6,689 nt of DNA from Bordetella parapertussis (GCA_945871945.1 CAMBXY010000079.1:1-6689); one strand, 5' to 3'; positions 1 to 6,689 are shown, numbered from the stretch's first letter. Notes: a model not told the origin generated them from the letters alone. Made by a program: numbers and translations.

Positions 1-529
1 CAATCACCTCAGACAAGCGCATAGACAAAGCCGGCGCCACGCCTTCAAAGGGTTCGTCTAGCAGCAACAAACGCGTGCCCACCGCCAAGGCACGCGCCAG
101 CGCCACGAGTTTTTGTTGACCGCCAGACAGCAGCAGGGCGCGCCGTGTCGACATGTCTTTGAGTTCGGGCAAAACCTCGTAAACCCAAGCCAACCGTTGG
201 TTCAAAGACAGCGTGGGACTGACCCACAAAGGCAGCACGATGTTTTCTTCCACCGTGAGTTCGGGCACCAAGCCGCGGTCTTCGGGCATATAGCCAATGC
301 CCAGTGCCGCGCGGGCATGGGCGGGCATCTGCGCCAAGTCTTGGCCTTGGAACAGCAGTTGACCTTGGCGCAATTTCAAATGCCCCATGATGCTGCGCAG
401 GGTGCTGGTTTTGCCCGCGCCATTGCGCCCAACCAAGCCCACCATTTGGCCTTTGGCCAGATGCATACCAAAGCCACGCAAAACTTGCACGGAAGCGATA
501 TCGACATGCACATCGCGCAGTTCAAGCAT
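1..529 (-). CDS. livF: LivF-type ABC transporter ATPase, C-terminus cut by window edge
   Basis: This is the second nucleotide-binding subunit of a branched-chain amino acid type ABC importer. It works at the inner face of the cytoplasmic membrane with LivG. The first 176 residues are visible. They contain Walker A GRNGAGKT at 34-41, a Q-loop position held by Glu in YMPEDR (E83), the canonical signature LSGGQQ at 134-139, and Walker B LLLLDEP at 154-160 with catalytic E159. Glu at the Q-loop is usual in LivF (VPEGR in E. coli). The family is about 235-240 residues, so roughly 60 residues including the H-loop lie outside the window. I chose the ATG at 529 because GAGGA ends 8 bases upstream; the in-frame ATG at 538 would touch that ribosome site with no spacing. 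The gene overlaps the livG stop by 8 bases, so its translation is probably coupled. The LivF family is clear; the substrate is not. Confidence 0.93.
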   Translation of the reverse strand, partial: MLELRDVHVDIASVQVLRGFGMHLAKGQMVGLVGRNGAGKTSTLRSIMGHLKLRQGQLLFQGQDLAQMPAHARAALGIGYMPEDRGLVPELTVEENIVLPLWVSPTLSLNQRLAWVYEVLPELKDMSTRRALLLSGGQQKLVALARALAVGTRLLLLDEPFEGVAPALSMRLSEVI

Positions 530-1295
530 GTGGCGCATCCTCGGGCAAACGCTCGCCGGTGACGTAGCGGCGCACATCGGCTTGCGCCAAAGCCACCGCC
601 GGCACATCATCGGCAATGATGCGTCCGCTGTAAAACGCCACCACGCGCTCGCAATAGCGTTTGACGATGTCCATATCGTGTTCCACAAACAGCACTGTTA
701 GCGCTTGACCTTCCAAGGCCTGCATGATGGTGTCCATCATGGGAAATTTTTCTTCTGCCGCCACACCGCTGGTGGGTTCGTCCAACAACAACAAACGCGG
801 TGAACCGGTCATGGCCAAAGCGATGTCTATGAGTTTGCGAAGACCCCCGGGCAACTCGGCCACCAAACGCTCGCGGTGCTTGAGCAAGCCAAAGCGTGAC
901 AAGACCTCGTCAGCACGCATGACGCGCTGACTTGACGCCGCCGGCCGCCAAGCGGAGAGTCGGTTTTCATGGCAAGCCAAAGCCACCAGCATGTTTTCCA
1001 GCACCGTCATGCTGGGGTAGAGCTGCGGAATTTGAAACGACCGCGCCACACCCAAGCGGGTAATGTCGCGTGGCGACATGCGGCTGATATCGGTTTTGCC
1101 CAGCCAAATGCTGCCGCTGTCAGCGCGCACATAGCCGGTGATTATGTTCACAAACGTGGTTTTGCCAGCGCCATTGCTGCCAATCAGGCTCACCCGCTCA
1201 CCAGCTTTCACCTGCACATTCACATCTTGGGCAGCCACCACCGCGCCAAATTGTTTGTTCAAGCCTTGGGCGTGCAGCAAAAGGTTTTCGCTCAT
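522..1295 (-). CDS. livG: LivG-type ABC transporter ATPase
   Basis: This 257-residue ATP-binding subunit pairs with LivF to power the importer. Visible motifs are Walker A GSNGAGKT at 39-46, Q-loop Gln in SFQIPQ at about 88, Walker B LLLLDEP at 168-174 with catalytic E173, and the H-loop His in FVEHD (H206). The signature is LPGGL at 148-152, not LSGGQ. LivG proteins often diverge here (LAYGD in E. coli), but the Pro is worth noting. The open frame extends further upstream to about 1529, but that part overlaps livM. The ATG at 1295 gives the normal family length and the usual MSENLLLHAQGLNKQFG opening, follows AAGG by 7 bases, and overlaps the livM stop by 4 bases (ATGA). The 3' end overlaps livF by 8 bases. 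The RLLLLDEPTSGVAAEEKF stretch looks like a Burkholderiales LivG-like subgroup from memory. Substrate unknown. Confidence 0.95.
   Translation of the reverse strand: MSENLLLHAQGLNKQFGAVVAAQDVNVQVKAGERVSLIGSNGAGKTTFVNIITGYVRADSGSIWLGKTDISRMSPRDITRLGVARSFQIPQLYPSMTVLENMLVALACHENRLSAWRPAASSQRVMRADEVLSRFGLLKHRERLVAELPGGLRKLIDIALAMTGSPRLLLLDEPTSGVAAEEKFPMMDTIMQALEGQALTVLFVEHDMDIVKRYCERVVAFYSGRIIADDVPAVALAQADVRRYVTGERLPEDAPHA
538..542 (-). promoter_or_regulatory. Ribosome binding site that decides the livF start
   Basis: Read on the minus strand, GAGGA lies inside the end of livG, 8 bases before the ATG at 529-527. It favours that start over the in-frame ATG at 538-536, which overlaps the site itself. 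Confidence 0.6.
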
Positions 1296-2242
1296 GTATC
1301 CGCCTTTGCTTTGGACGCTGCTTTGCTCCACAAAGAGCCCAAGCCCAGCGGCAGGAAACGGATCACCAGCAACAGAAAAATACCCAGCGCCAATTGCCAG
1401 GTGTTGGGGAAGTAAGCGCTGGAAAATGAGCGCACCACTTCCAGCACCAAAGACGACAACATGACCGCCACCACGCTTTGGCTGCCGGCCAAAATCGCCA
1501 CAAACACAAACTCGCCCGAGCTTGTCCAATAGCTGAAATTAGGGTCTATATGGCCCAAGGCCATCACCGCCAATGCGCCGCCCATGCCGGCGGTGAAGGC
1601 GGCGAGCACAAAATTGAGGCTCATGGTTTGGCTCACCGAGCCGCCCAAATACTCCACCCGCAACTCGTTGTCGCGCAAAGCCCGCGTGACCAAGCCTCGG
1701 CTAGACAAAAAATAAATCCGCGCCAACACCGCGCACACCAGCGTCAACACCAAGGTGGTGGCATACAAACTAAAGCGCACCTCGTCATCGGCCAAACTTT
1801 GTCCCAACAGCGTGACCCGCCCCATATTGAAACCGTCAGAGCCGCCCAAGGACTCGGTTTTCACAAGCAAGCCGTAGCCCACCATAGAAAAAGCCAAGGA
1901 CAGCATGGAAAAGAAAATGCCACGGTAACGCGCCAACAAGGGGGCAAAGGGTGCGGTAATGAGCATGGCGAACAAGCCGCCCAAGAAGGCCAACAAAACG
2001 GCGTCTGTCACGCCCCAGTGCAAAAACAACAGGGCAGCGGCATAACCACCAATCGCTGACATCAGGCCTTGACCAAAAGCGACCACGCCACCGCGCATGA
2101 GCAAGACAATGCCTAAAGACACCAAGCCATTGGCCATGGCCATGGTCAGCATGAATTGCATCCAAGAGGGCAAGATATAGCCCACGCCGGCCATGATTAG
2201 CAACACAAGCAAGGCGCGCAACAACAAAGCAGTCAGCGACAT
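1292..2242 (-). CDS. livM: LivM-type ABC transporter permease
   Basis: This 316-residue inner-membrane protein is one of the two channel-forming permeases and should pair with LivH. It is strongly hydrophobic, with about eight or nine likely membrane segments, for example near 5-24, 29-49, 53-75, 79-102, 107-127, 157-179, 208-230, 244-270 and 281-303. Family signs are RYRGIFFSMLSLAFSM at 105-120 followed by ESLGGSDGFN at 130-139, which matches the LivM GG(S/T)(D/N)G element. The cytoplasmic loop RALRDNELRVEYLGGSV at 187-203 is the likely EAA-type contact with an ATPase. The ATG start lies 3 bases after the livH stop. No strong ribosome site is visible, which fits coupling to livH. The length is near the family norm (about 300-330 without the long E. 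coli N-terminus), and nothing looks truncated. Confidence 0.95.
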   Translation of the reverse strand: MSLTALLLRALLVLLIMAGVGYILPSWMQFMLTMAMANGLVSLGIVLLMRGGVVAFGQGLMSAIGGYAAALLFLHWGVTDAVLLAFLGGLFAMLITAPFAPLLARYRGIFFSMLSLAFSMVGYGLLVKTESLGGSDGFNMGRVTLLGQSLADDEVRFSLYATTLVLTLVCAVLARIYFLSSRGLVTRALRDNELRVEYLGGSVSQTMSLNFVLAAFTAGMGGALAVMALGHIDPNFSYWTSSGEFVFVAILAGSQSVVAVMLSSLVLEVVRSFSSAYFPNTWQLALGIFLLLVIRFLPLGLGSLWSKAASKAKADT

Positions 2243-2245
2243 GGC

Positions 2246-3142
2246 TTAAATTTTTCGCGCCTGTATACGTTGAAACAAACCTTGCGGCCTGAACATCAAC
2301 ACCAAGGCCATGACCAAATACACCGAAAACAACTCAGCCACCGGCCAGACATGCACCGCCAGTGCACGCGCCAAGCCCACAATCAAAGCGCCTATGGCCG
2401 CGCCCTCTATGCTGCCCAAGCCGCCAATAATCACCACCGCAAACGAGATGATGATGACGCCGACCGACAAGCCCGGCTGCACCGACAACATGGGCGCGGT
2501 GAATGCGCCACCCAAGGCGGCCAAGAAAATACCCACAGCAAACGCAAACATATACACACGCGAGACTTGTATGCCCATGCTGGCGGCCACCTCGGCGCTG
2601 TGAATCACGGCGGTGACAATCTTGCCAAAGCGGGTGCGGTTCAAGCCCCACCAAACGCCCAATCCCACCACCACCGCCAAAGCCACCAACATGAAGTCGT
2701 AGCCCACATAGGTTTGGCTGCCAATGTCGATGTTGCCAAACAAGCCATAGGGCTCGGACACATAAAAAGGATTGGCGCCCCAAATCAATTTGGTGAGGTC
2801 TTCCATCATGAGAAACATGGCGTATGTGACCAGCACCAACAAGACCTCGTCGCGGCCATAAAAAAAGCGCAGCAAGCCGCGCTCGATCAAGGGCGCAACC
2901 AGTGCCGCCACCGCCAGTGCGGCCACCAACATGGCCAACAAAGACACAGCCGGCGGCAAGCCCCAAGAAGCAGTCAGGGCTACCAAACTGGCCGTGACAT
3001 AAGCGCCCAAGGCATAAAAACTGCCGTGAGCAATATTGAGGATTTTGAGCACGCCAAACACCAAGGTCAGACCCAGGGCGACGATGAACAGCCATGACGC
3101 ATAGGTCACGCCATCAATGGCAATGGTGAGCGCTAAGTTCAC
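2246..3142 (-). CDS. livH: LivH-type ABC transporter permease, GTG start
   Basis: This 298-residue inner-membrane permease is the partner of LivM in the transport channel. Family marks are LTLVFGVLKILNIAHGSFYALGAY at 25-48 (described by position; key residues are N36, H39, G40 and the GAY), an EAA-type loop around AVIHSAEVAASMGIQ at 178-192, and VVIIGGLGSIEGAAIGAL at 236-253. It ends with the common FRPQGLF at 284-290. The only start that gives family length is GTG at 3142. It is in the same frame as the upstream binding-protein stop, with only three codons between. No good ribosome site precedes it, so translation probably relies on ribosomes finishing the binding protein. The gene is intact. 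LivH assignment is firm, but the substrate is not. Confidence 0.95.
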   Translation of the reverse strand: MNLALTIAIDGVTYASWLFIVALGLTLVFGVLKILNIAHGSFYALGAYVTASLVALTASWGLPPAVSLLAMLVAALAVAALVAPLIERGLLRFFYGRDEVLLVLVTYAMFLMMEDLTKLIWGANPFYVSEPYGLFGNIDIGSQTYVGYDFMLVALAVVVGLGVWWGLNRTRFGKIVTAVIHSAEVAASMGIQVSRVYMFAFAVGIFLAALGGAFTAPMLSVQPGLSVGVIIISFAVVIIGGLGSIEGAAIGALIVGLARALAVHVWPVAELFSVYLVMALVLMFRPQGLFQRIQARKI

Positions 3143-3151
3143 AGGGGCTTT

Positions 3152-4495
3152 TTATTTGGCAGGTTTTTTGTCAGCGGCTTTTTTGGCCGCTGCAGCAGGC
3201 TTGACATCGCATTTAGCACCCGCAAAGCCCGACTTCAACCAATCTTCAGACTTCACATTCAGCGGAGGATTCACACACTCTGCGTCAAAGCGTTGGATAT
3301 CGTTGAGCACCACCATTTTTTTGGTGGCATCCCACTGTGTGCGCCCAATGGCCGAGTCTTGAATGGCTTGTTGGCCGTTGGAGAGCGCCATGCGAATCTT
3401 GCCGCCCGGCGACATCCACTCGCTGCCGCGCAGAGATGCAGCCAGCACTTCGGTGGAAGGTTTTTTGCCACCGTTGGCAGCCATGGCTTTTTCTGCTGCG
3501 AGTTTCAAACCCATCAAGGCTTGCGCCATGCGGTAGGGCGCTTGCACGGGGTAGACGTTATTGGCCTTGCTGTAGGTATCCCAAAACCATGTGTTCAAAG
3601 GCGAGGGCGGGGCCATCAAACCATAAGCGCCGCGTGCACCCAGAATGGTGCCGTCGGGCATTTTTTCACCCAAACCTGGCAGCACATGGTCGCCGGCGGT
3701 CAACACCACTTGGGACTTTTTAAACAAGCCGCGTGGGCCGGCTTGCAAGACAAGCGCCTGCAAATCACCACCCCACAAACTGGAGTGGACCAAGTCGGCG
3801 GGCTTGGACATCAAGGCCGAAATTTCGGTTCCGTACTGGCCCGCGCCGAATTTGGGCAATTGGTCTACGCCGGCTTTGGCCTCGGGGTATAAATTCGCCA
3901 TCGACAACATAAAGTCTTTGCGCGAATCTTGACCCCATGCATAGTCTTGGTTAATGAGGTTATAGGTTTTGACAGGAATGTTGCGCGCTTTCAAATACCG
4001 CGCCAAGGACACGTTGTCCATGGTGCCATGTGCTGCTGTGCGAAACACATAGCGAAAACTGTTGTCTTCAAAAATGCGCGGTGTGCCGCAGTCATACAAA
4101 ATCAAAAACTTCTTCAGCTCTTCGGCCACCGGCGCCACCGCCAAGCAGTCACCCGAGCCTACATAGCCCACCACCACATCAACTTTGTCGCGCTCATAGA
4201 GGTTGCGCAATTCTTGGACTTGCTTGGTGGCACCACCAGCTTCATCCACATAAATGACCTCGATGGGCAGACCGCCGATGCCAACCTTGTTATAGGGCGC
4301 GGGCGCTTGGCCTTTGTTAAAGGCCTCGACCAACACCTTGGCGCCATTGACCGCAGGTATGCCAAAGCTTTCTGCGGCTTGTCCCGACAAAAAGCTGACG
4401 ATGCCGATTTTGAATGTCTCTTGGGCTAGGGCAGCGTGCGCCCACAAAGCCAGCACAGAAACGGCGACGGTGCGCCGTGCAAGGGTGGTGATCAT
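3152..4495 (-). CDS. Periplasmic substrate-binding protein of a Liv/HAAT ABC transporter
   Basis: This 447-residue protein should be exported and deliver the solute to LivHM. It starts with a Sec signal peptide: a basic start with R7 and R8, a hydrophobic core to about W18, and a likely cut after ALA at 24, before QETFKIG. The FKIGIVSFLSGQAAESFGIP opening at 28-47 is the type I periplasmic fold (Peripla_BP_6 kind). VDVVVGYVGSGDCLAVAPVAEE at 105-126 is the family's reservoir of ligand contacts. It is longer than E. coli LivJ or LivK (about 367 residues), and ends in a Lys/Ala/Pro tail at 433-447. C117 with C136 and C407 with C429 are possible disulfide pairs. The ATG at 4495 is chosen because GGAG lies 9 bases upstream; a TTG at 4513 would precede that site. 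Ligand could be a branched-chain amino acid, amide, urea or aromatic acid. I have not given a livJ or livK symbol because the ligand is unknown. Confidence 0.93.
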   Translation of the reverse strand: MITTLARRTVAVSVLALWAHAALAQETFKIGIVSFLSGQAAESFGIPAVNGAKVLVEAFNKGQAPAPYNKVGIGGLPIEVIYVDEAGGATKQVQELRNLYERDKVDVVVGYVGSGDCLAVAPVAEELKKFLILYDCGTPRIFEDNSFRYVFRTAAHGTMDNVSLARYLKARNIPVKTYNLINQDYAWGQDSRKDFMLSMANLYPEAKAGVDQLPKFGAGQYGTEISALMSKPADLVHSSLWGGDLQALVLQAGPRGLFKKSQVVLTAGDHVLPGLGEKMPDGTILGARGAYGLMAPPSPLNTWFWDTYSKANNVYPVQAPYRMAQALMGLKLAAEKAMAANGGKKPSTEVLAASLRGSEWMSPGGKIRMALSNGQQAIQDSAIGRTQWDATKKMVVLNDIQRFDAECVNPPLNVKSEDWLKSGFAGAKCDVKPAAAAKKAADKKPAK

Positions 4496-4504
4496 GTTTG
4501 TCTT

Positions 4505-4508
4505 CTCC
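4505..4508 (-). promoter_or_regulatory. Ribosome binding site deciding the binding-protein start
   Basis: GGAG (part of GGAGAAG, 4502-4508) on the minus strand lies 9 bases before the ATG at 4495-4493. It rules against the in-frame TTG at 4513, and the signal peptide begins normally at the ATG. Confidence 0.7.
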
Positions 4509-4513
4509 AGCAA

Positions 4514-4542
4514 TCTGCGTTAATGAATATTCTATGAGCAGA
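4514..4542 (-). promoter_or_regulatory. Nested dyad over the liv promoter, possible operator
   Basis: TCTGC at 4514-4518 and GCAGA at 4538-4542 form inverted arms 19 bases apart. Inside them GAATATTC at 4525-4532 is a perfect 8-base palindrome, centred within half a base of the outer arms. The element covers the candidate -10 and the likely start of transcription, where a repressor could bind. The arms are short and chance is a real explanation. No regulator gene is in the window. Confidence 0.2.
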
Positions 4543-4556
4543 AATTTTTTTGTCTC
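4529..4556 (-). promoter_or_regulatory. Candidate sigma-70-type promoter of the liv operon
   Basis: On the minus strand, GAGACA (4556-4551, four of six to TTGACA) and TAGAAT (4534-4529, five of six to TATAAT) are 16 bases apart. Transcription would start near 4522, leaving a leader of about 27 bases that includes the ribosome site. The spacer is AT-rich with an A7 run. An alternative -35 TTGAGA would give a 20-base spacer, which is too long. The call rests on consensus match and position only. Confidence 0.4.
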
Positions 4557-4583
4557 TCAAGGATAACGCTAAACCAACGCGAT

Positions 4584-5495
4584 TTAAGCCGCGCGCAATT
4601 TATCGATGATGCCATTGAGCGCGTCAAGCGAGCCAAAAGCAATTGCAAGCTCGCCCATTTCTTCCATTCGCCCATGGCGTTTGACAGTTTTTTTGATGCG
4701 TATTTCCACTTGCGCGGTGAGCAAATCGGCCAACTCTTCTTCCACCCGCTTTAAGTCACGGGATTTTTCTTTTTTGGGCTTTTGCGCGACCAGCGCAAAC
4801 TCTGCGCCTATTTTTTTGGCCAAGCTCTCGGCCTCTCTGACCGAGAGTTTTTTTGCGCTGATTTGATTGGCTGCTGTGATTTGCGCGGCCTTGTCCAAAG
4901 ACAACAGGGCTCTGGCGTGGCCCATGTCGAGGTCGCCGGCCATCAACATGGTTTGCACCGCGTCAGCAAGGTTGAGCAAACGAAGCAAATTGCTTGCTGC
5001 GCTGCGTGAACGCCCTACCGCTTGGGCTGCGTCTTCGTGCGTCAAGCCAAATTCTTTGATCAAGCGCTGCAAGCCTTGCGCTTCTTCTAAGGGGTTAAGG
5101 TCTTCACGCTGAATGTTCTCTATCAAGGCCATGGCGGCCGCGGCTTGGTCGGGCACATCACGCACCAGCACCGGCACCTCACTCAAACCGGCTAATTTGG
5201 CTGCGCGAAAACGTCTTTCGCCAGCGATGATTTCATATTTGCCTGCGTTGGCACCGGTGCTCAATCGCCGCACCAAGATGGGCTGCATGATGCCTTGGGC
5301 TTTGATACTTTCAGCCAGCTCATACAAAGCACCTTCATCCATGCGGGTTCGGGGCTGGTACACACCTGCCACCATATTGTCGAGTGACAGCACGGAAGGC
5401 GCGCCGTCCTCGGCTGCGTTGGGGGTGTCGGTGGCGGTTGGGCCCAACAAGGCCTCTAGTCCACGGCCTAGGCCTTTGTTTTTTTTGGTTGCCAT
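4584..5495 (-). CDS. parB: Chromosome partitioning protein ParB
   Basis: This 303-residue protein is a CTP-dependent DNA clamp that loads at parS, spreads along DNA and stimulates ParA ATPase during origin segregation. The start KGLGRGLEALLG at 7-18 is the ParA-contact segment. The nucleotide-binding boxes are QPR at 47-49, GERRFRAA at 92-99 and ENIQREDLNPLEEA at 126-139. A helix-turn-helix for parS spans about 151-175 (LTHEDAAQAVGRSRSAASNL). The C-terminal dimer domain ends with ELAIAFGSLDALNGIIDKL at 282-300. Length and motif order match chromosomal (Spo0J-type) ParB. The ATG lies 19 bases after the parA stop, with AGGA 10 bases before it, a little far. An A8 run covers codons 4-6. I see no terminator hairpin in the 88 bases after the stop, so parAB transcripts may enter the liv genes. 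Confidence 0.97.
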   Translation of the reverse strand: MATKKNKGLGRGLEALLGPTATDTPNAAEDGAPSVLSLDNMVAGVYQPRTRMDEGALYELAESIKAQGIMQPILVRRLSTGANAGKYEIIAGERRFRAAKLAGLSEVPVLVRDVPDQAAAAMALIENIQREDLNPLEEAQGLQRLIKEFGLTHEDAAQAVGRSRSAASNLLRLLNLADAVQTMLMAGDLDMGHARALLSLDKAAQITAANQISAKKLSVREAESLAKKIGAEFALVAQKPKKEKSRDLKRVEEELADLLTAQVEIRIKKTVKRHGRMEEMGELAIAFGSLDALNGIIDKLRAA

Positions 5496-5514
5496 GCGTC
5501 GTCAGTCCTGTGAT

Positions 5515-6312
5515 TTATAAAGTTTCGAAACGCTCGACCAGCTCTTTGGCAAAGTCTATGAATGCCACGCTGCCTTTGGCGCTGGGGTCGAACACCAAGC
5601 AGGGCAGGCCGTAGCTGGGCGCTTCTGCCAAACGCACATTACGCGGAATCAGGGTGTTGAAAACCTTGTCGCCAAAGTGCGCCTTGAGTTGATCACTCAC
5701 CTGCATTTGCAAAGTAATACGCGGGTCGAACATCACACGCAAAAGGCCAATGATTTTCAAGTCATGGTTGAGGTTGGCATGCACTTGTTTGATGGTGTTG
5801 ACCAAGTCGGTTAAACCTTCGAGTGCAAAATACTCGCACTGCATGGGCACAATCACGCCATTGGCTGAACACAGGCCGTTGAGGGTGAGCAAAGACAGGG
5901 ACGGTGGGCAATCAATAAGCACAATGTCGTACTCTTTGTCCACTTGTTGCAACGCAAGTTTGAGTCGCATCTCGCGCTGATCCAAACCAACCAACTCCAC
6001 TTCCGCACCCGCCAATTCGCGGTTGGCACCCAACACATGGTATTTGGCTGCTTGGGGCTTGGCTGCAGCCTCACCCCACACGCTGCTGACGCGGGCTTGC
6101 GCAATGCTGCTTTCACCCAACAAAACGTCGTAAACCGTGTTTTCCAATGTGCGCTTGTCCACGCCCGAGCCCATGGTGGCGTTGCCTTGCGGATCCAAGT
6201 CGACCATCAAAACCCGCTGCCCAATGGCGGCCAAGGCAGCGGATAAGTTCACCGTGGTGGTGGTTTTACCCACGCCGCCTTTTTGGTTGGCAATACAAAA
6301 GATTTTGGCCAT
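5515..6312 (-). CDS. parA: Chromosome partitioning ATPase ParA
   Basis: This 265-residue ParA/MinD-superfamily ATPase binds DNA non-specifically as an ATP dimer. It is released by ParB, which drives movement of the origin region. Deviant Walker A is KGGVGKTT at 11-18, with signature Lys K11 and K16. The Walker A' strand VLMVDLDPQGN is at 34-44 with D38 and D40, and Walker B IVLIDCPPS is at 130-138. RVMFDPRITL at 192-201 and IPRNVRLAEAPSYG at 222-235 are typical of chromosomal ParA (Soj-like). There is no N-terminal helix-turn-helix extension of the plasmid P1 or F type. The ATG lies 2 bases after the exporter stop, with only a weak GAG upstream, so translation is probably coupled to that gene. 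parB follows directly. The gene is intact. Confidence 0.97.
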   Translation of the reverse strand: MAKIFCIANQKGGVGKTTTTVNLSAALAAIGQRVLMVDLDPQGNATMGSGVDKRTLENTVYDVLLGESSIAQARVSSVWGEAAAKPQAAKYHVLGANRELAGAEVELVGLDQREMRLKLALQQVDKEYDIVLIDCPPSLSLLTLNGLCSANGVIVPMQCEYFALEGLTDLVNTIKQVHANLNHDLKIIGLLRVMFDPRITLQMQVSDQLKAHFGDKVFNTLIPRNVRLAEAPSYGLPCLVFDPSAKGSVAFIDFAKELVERFETL

Positions 6313-6314
6313 AT

Positions 6315-6689
6315 TTATTTACTCAAGACAAGTTTCACACCAAAGGCCACCAACAAGCCCCCGCCCAGTTTTTGTAACGCGCGGCCCACCCAAGGGCGCT
6401 GTTGTAAACGCATGGACAAACGTTGCGCCAATATACATACCAACAGACCATAAAGAAATGTAAGGCCCGCCACGGTCACGGCCATCACACCAAAAGTGAG
6501 TACGCCCAGATGCGCCTGCGGGTCTATAAACAAAGGGAAAAACGCCATGTAAAACATAATCGCCTTTGGGTTGAGCAAAGTGATCCACAAGGACTGGCGA
6601 AAGTAAAGCCCGGCGGTGATATTGACAATGGGCTGGTCGCCTGGCTTGGCGGTCCACATTTTGTAGCCCACAAAAGACAAATACGCCGC
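6315..6689 (-). CDS. LysE/RhtB-family amino acid exporter, N-terminus outside the window
   Basis: Only the last 124 residues are visible and the frame stays open to the window edge (it begins AAYLSFVGYKMW), so the start lies beyond 6689. The family is about 205-210 residues, so some 80 are missing. The fit to the LysE/RhtB translocators, which expel amino acids from the cytoplasm, rests on AAYLSFVGYKMW and on the conserved NPKAIMFYMAFFPLFID at about 40-56. Three further hydrophobic stretches follow, with VGRALQKLGGGLLVAFGVKL near the end. An internal TTG at 6680 is not a sensible start because the frame upstream is also family-like. The stop is 2 bases before parA, suggesting one transcript. 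Substrate cannot be told from the visible part: threonine, homoserine, lysine, leucine or another solute are all possible. Confidence 0.88.
   Translation of the reverse strand, partial: AAYLSFVGYKMWTAKPGDQPIVNITAGLYFRQSLWITLLNPKAIMFYMAFFPLFIDPQAHLGVLTFGVMAVTVAGLTFLYGLLVCILAQRLSMRLQQRPWVGRALQKLGGGLLVAFGVKLVLSK

Noticed and set aside
1296..1529. Upstream extension of the livG open frame to a 335-residue protein
   Set aside because: The extra part lies wholly inside livM in another frame, does not resemble an ATPase, and the ATG at 1295 has a ribosome site and family-typical opening.
2270..3097. A 275-codon open frame on the plus strand opposite livH, and others opposite the remaining genes
   Set aside because: The translation is rich in His, Gln and Arg with no recognisable domain. 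It mirrors codon bias in a clearly real permease on the other strand.
4562..4600. Possible terminator after parB, with repeated AACGC and CGCG words
   Set aside because: The repeats are mostly direct, not inverted, and the only stem is four bases. There is no T run in the proper place on the minus strand.
5478..5486. A8 followed by C at codons 4-6 of parB, containing the slippery heptamer A AAA AAC in frame
   Set aside because: It lies at the very start of an intact gene, encodes an ordinary Lys/Lys/Asn run, and no stimulating hairpin or ribosome-like site was seen. A shifted product would have no clear role.
5522..5531. GTTTCGAAAC, a 10-base palindrome at the 3' end of parA resembling parS arms (GTTTC and GAAAC) without the central ACGT
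   Set aside because: parS needs the 16-base TGTTTCACGTGAAACA core and this lacks four central bases. It encodes the last residues of ParA, and several 10-base palindromes are expected by chance in 6.7 kb.
6333..6339. GTTTCAC, one half of a parS site, near the end of the exporter gene
   Set aside because: No matching inverted half follows. A seven-base half-site alone is expected by chance.

Overview
The window is a stretch of ordinary, densely packed bacterial chromosome. All eight genes lie on the minus strand, so transcription runs from high to low coordinates. Mid-range GC by eye, frequent TTG (Leu) and CAA (Gln) codons, and ParA/ParB proteins with the wording usual for Burkholderiales suggest a betaproteobacterium, possibly Comamonadaceae. 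That assignment is inference from protein style, not from an alignment.

Region 1 (6689 down to about 4584) holds the 3' part of a LysE/RhtB-type amino acid exporter gene, followed after 2 bases by parA and after 19 more by parB. The ParA and ParB proteins carry all the expected motifs of the chromosomal type and should act in origin segregation. Chromosomal parAB usually sits near oriC, so this region is probably origin-proximal. No full parS site was seen here.

Region 2 (4583-4496) is the only intergenic gap of note, 88 bases long. It holds a plausible promoter, a small nested dyad over its -10 element and a good ribosome binding site for the next gene. I saw no convincing terminator after parB, so read-through into region 3 is possible.

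Region 3 (4495 down to 1) is a complete high-affinity branched-chain amino acid type (HAAT/Liv) ABC transporter operon, cut only at its last gene. The order is periplasmic binding protein, permease LivH, permease LivM, ATPase LivG and ATPase LivF. Gaps are 9 and 3 bases, then overlaps of 4 and 8 bases, which is typical of translational coupling. The binding protein captures the solute in the periplasm, LivH and LivM form the membrane channel, and LivG and LivF hydrolyse ATP. The true substrate cannot be read from sequence: these families also move amides, urea and aromatic acids.

I found no undescribed system. The points most worth a second look are a divergent ABC signature in LivG that falls on one of the two composite ATP sites, and the dyad over the liv promoter. 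Long plus-strand open frames opposite every gene look like codon-bias shadows.
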